In this document: piece by piece, positions 4,887 through 5,707 of the stretch
How the letters are laid out: every line of letters starts with the position of its first letter
Numbering within the stretch: the first letter of the stretch is position 1
NCBI GenBank assembly: GCA_028866445.1
Contig: JAGWIE010000105.1
Span: forward strand, 1 to 5,707
Source of the DNA: Rhodospirillales bacterium
GTDB taxonomy: Bacteria; Pseudomonadota; Alphaproteobacteria; Acetobacterales; Acetobacteraceae
DNA length: 5,707 nt
Reading direction: 5' to 3'
Program-made: the position numbers and the translations under genes
Notes under the pieces: generated by a model
The model's database searches: none
Seen by the model: only the letters and a program-made list of their open reading frames with translations
Told to the model about the DNA's origin: nothing

Positions 4887-5707
4887 CAGCCCCGCACCGC
4901 GGCCATCAGCCCGCGCACACGCTCGGCGGCGGCGGAGCCTTTCACGGCCTCCCGCCAGGCCTGCTCGGAAACACGCTGGTGCGCGGCCACGGCATCCTCG
5001 GCGCTGGTTATCATCGCCACGCCGGATTGCACGCTGGGGACTGAATCGGACGGGAAGGGGTTTATCGCCAGCGTTGCCCGCTCCCGCGAACGCAACAGCG
5101 CGAACGGCCCATTCGGCTCACCATGCGCCATCAGCCCGAGTTGCAGGCCAATGGGTTCGCTTTCCATCAAATTTACAATCCCCTCCACTTCCCGTATGGC
5201 TGTCTCCCGCGCCGTGGCGCGCAGCTTGTCGGAAACACGTGCCGTGGGGGCAATGCCTTCGGCCAGAAATTTCTGGATTGAGGGCACGGTGAGAATGCCG
5301 ATGATCGACGGCTTGCGCGCCTGATACATCTGCTTGCGGGCCATCATCACGCCCATAAGCTGCTCGGCTGCCGCGCGGGCCGCCAGTTTCTCCATGCCCA
5401 TGGATTCAGCGTGTTCCTCAAACATCTGGCCGAGTACCGCATCGTAATGATCGGAGGTGATTAAGTAGCAAATCGGCCCAAATACCTGAAGAATCTGGTC
5501 AGCCGTTTCCTCGATCTGTCGTAGCCGTTCTGAATAGCCCACCGGCTTTGCGTAATATTCAACCCCGATGCCAAGGAGCGTAAGGGGCGAGATTTTAAGC
5601 AACTCTGCCAGGCGATTAACGGTGTCGAGCTTGATGACTTCGCCTTTCTCGTACCGATACAAGGCGGCGCGTGAAACCCCTAACCGGGCGGAGATTTCCT
5701 CTGCCTT
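4886..5707 (-). CDS. XRE-family helix-turn-helix regulator, 5' end cut by window
   Basis: The frame is open to the right edge, so the true start lies outside; 273 residues are visible. Visible residues 1-50 form most of an XRE/HTH_3 DNA-binding domain: AEEISARLGVSRAALYRYEKG covers helices 2 and 3, with the recognition helix around SRAALYRYE, and TVNRLAELLKISPLTLLG ends the domain. An in-frame TTG at 5662 lies inside the recognition helix and cannot be the start. The remaining ~220 residues form a second domain I cannot name. It is mostly helical, starts around YSERLRQIEETADQILQVFGP, and contains ARKPSIIGILTVPSIQKFLAEG and a stretch ending GPFALLRSRERATLAINPFP. It is probably a sensor or dimerisation domain, as in long XRE regulators. 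As first visible gene of the operon, overlapping the sulfurtransferase by one base, it likely controls its own operon. Ligand unknown; a sulfur metabolite is a guess from context. Confidence 0.85.
   Translation of the reverse strand, partial: KAEEISARLGVSRAALYRYEKGEVIKLDTVNRLAELLKISPLTLLGIGVEYYAKPVGYSERLRQIEETADQILQVFGPICYLITSDHYDAVLGQMFEEHAESMGMEKLAARAAAEQLMGVMMARKQMYQARKPSIIGILTVPSIQKFLAEGIAPTARVSDKLRATARETAIREVEGIVNLMESEPIGLQLGLMAHGEPNGPFALLRSRERATLAINPFPSDSVPSVQSGVAMITSAEDAVAAHQRVSEQAWREAVKGSAAAERVRGLMAAVRG

Noticed and set aside
4839..5324. Plus-strand 161-codon frame opposite the regulator
   Set aside because: It is Ser/Arg/Ala-rich, has no recognisable motif and lies fully antisense to the regulator, whose protein sequence is coherent.
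4886..5662. Regulator starting at TTG 5662
   Set aside because: The frame stays open to the right edge and encodes the first part of the helix-turn-helix upstream of that TTG, so the gene is cut by the window rather than starting there.

Overview
This looks like a chromosomal stretch from a fairly GC-rich proteobacterium. Shine-Dalgarno starts, dense head-to-tail genes and family resemblance of the proteins make an alphaproteobacterium (perhaps Rhodospirillales/Acetobacteraceae) most likely. That placement rests on impression only; no rRNA or marker gene is present. I see no mobile element, CRISPR array, tRNA or rRNA.

Left part (about 1-1621) is a divergent pair of transcription units sharing a 123-base control region (360-482). 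Leftward runs a small YciI-like protein (42-359). Rightward runs a two-gene unit: a fumarylacetoacetate hydrolase (FAH)-family enzyme (483-1328) and, two bases later, a 96-residue antibiotic biosynthesis monooxygenase (ABM)-fold protein (1331-1621). A consensus-like TTGACA, a possible leader hairpin or operator dyad, and good ribosome binding sites lie in or next to the control region. The group looks like a small catabolic module, but its substrate cannot be read from the sequence.

Right part (1618-5707) is a tightly coupled leftward operon, read from the right edge: an XRE-type helix-turn-helix regulator whose 5' end is cut by the window, a two-domain 3-mercaptopyruvate-type sulfurtransferase, a cystathionine beta-lyase-like PLP enzyme, and a 419-residue MgtC/SapB-DUF4010 multipass membrane protein. 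The junctions are TGATG (1-base overlap), TGA/ATG (no gap) and ATGA (4-base overlap), so translational coupling is likely. The two enzymes both handle sulfur amino acids and can yield pyruvate with reduced or sulfane sulfur. The regulator and the uncharacterised membrane protein are therefore good candidates for sensing and membrane functions tied to sulfur amino acid metabolism. This is the most interesting inference in the window.

The two parts converge at 1618-1621, where the stop codons of the ABM-like gene and the DUF4010 gene overlap by four bases, leaving no room for a terminator between them. At the extreme left edge, GACCGGCC followed by six T may be the 3' half of a terminator belonging to a gene outside the window.
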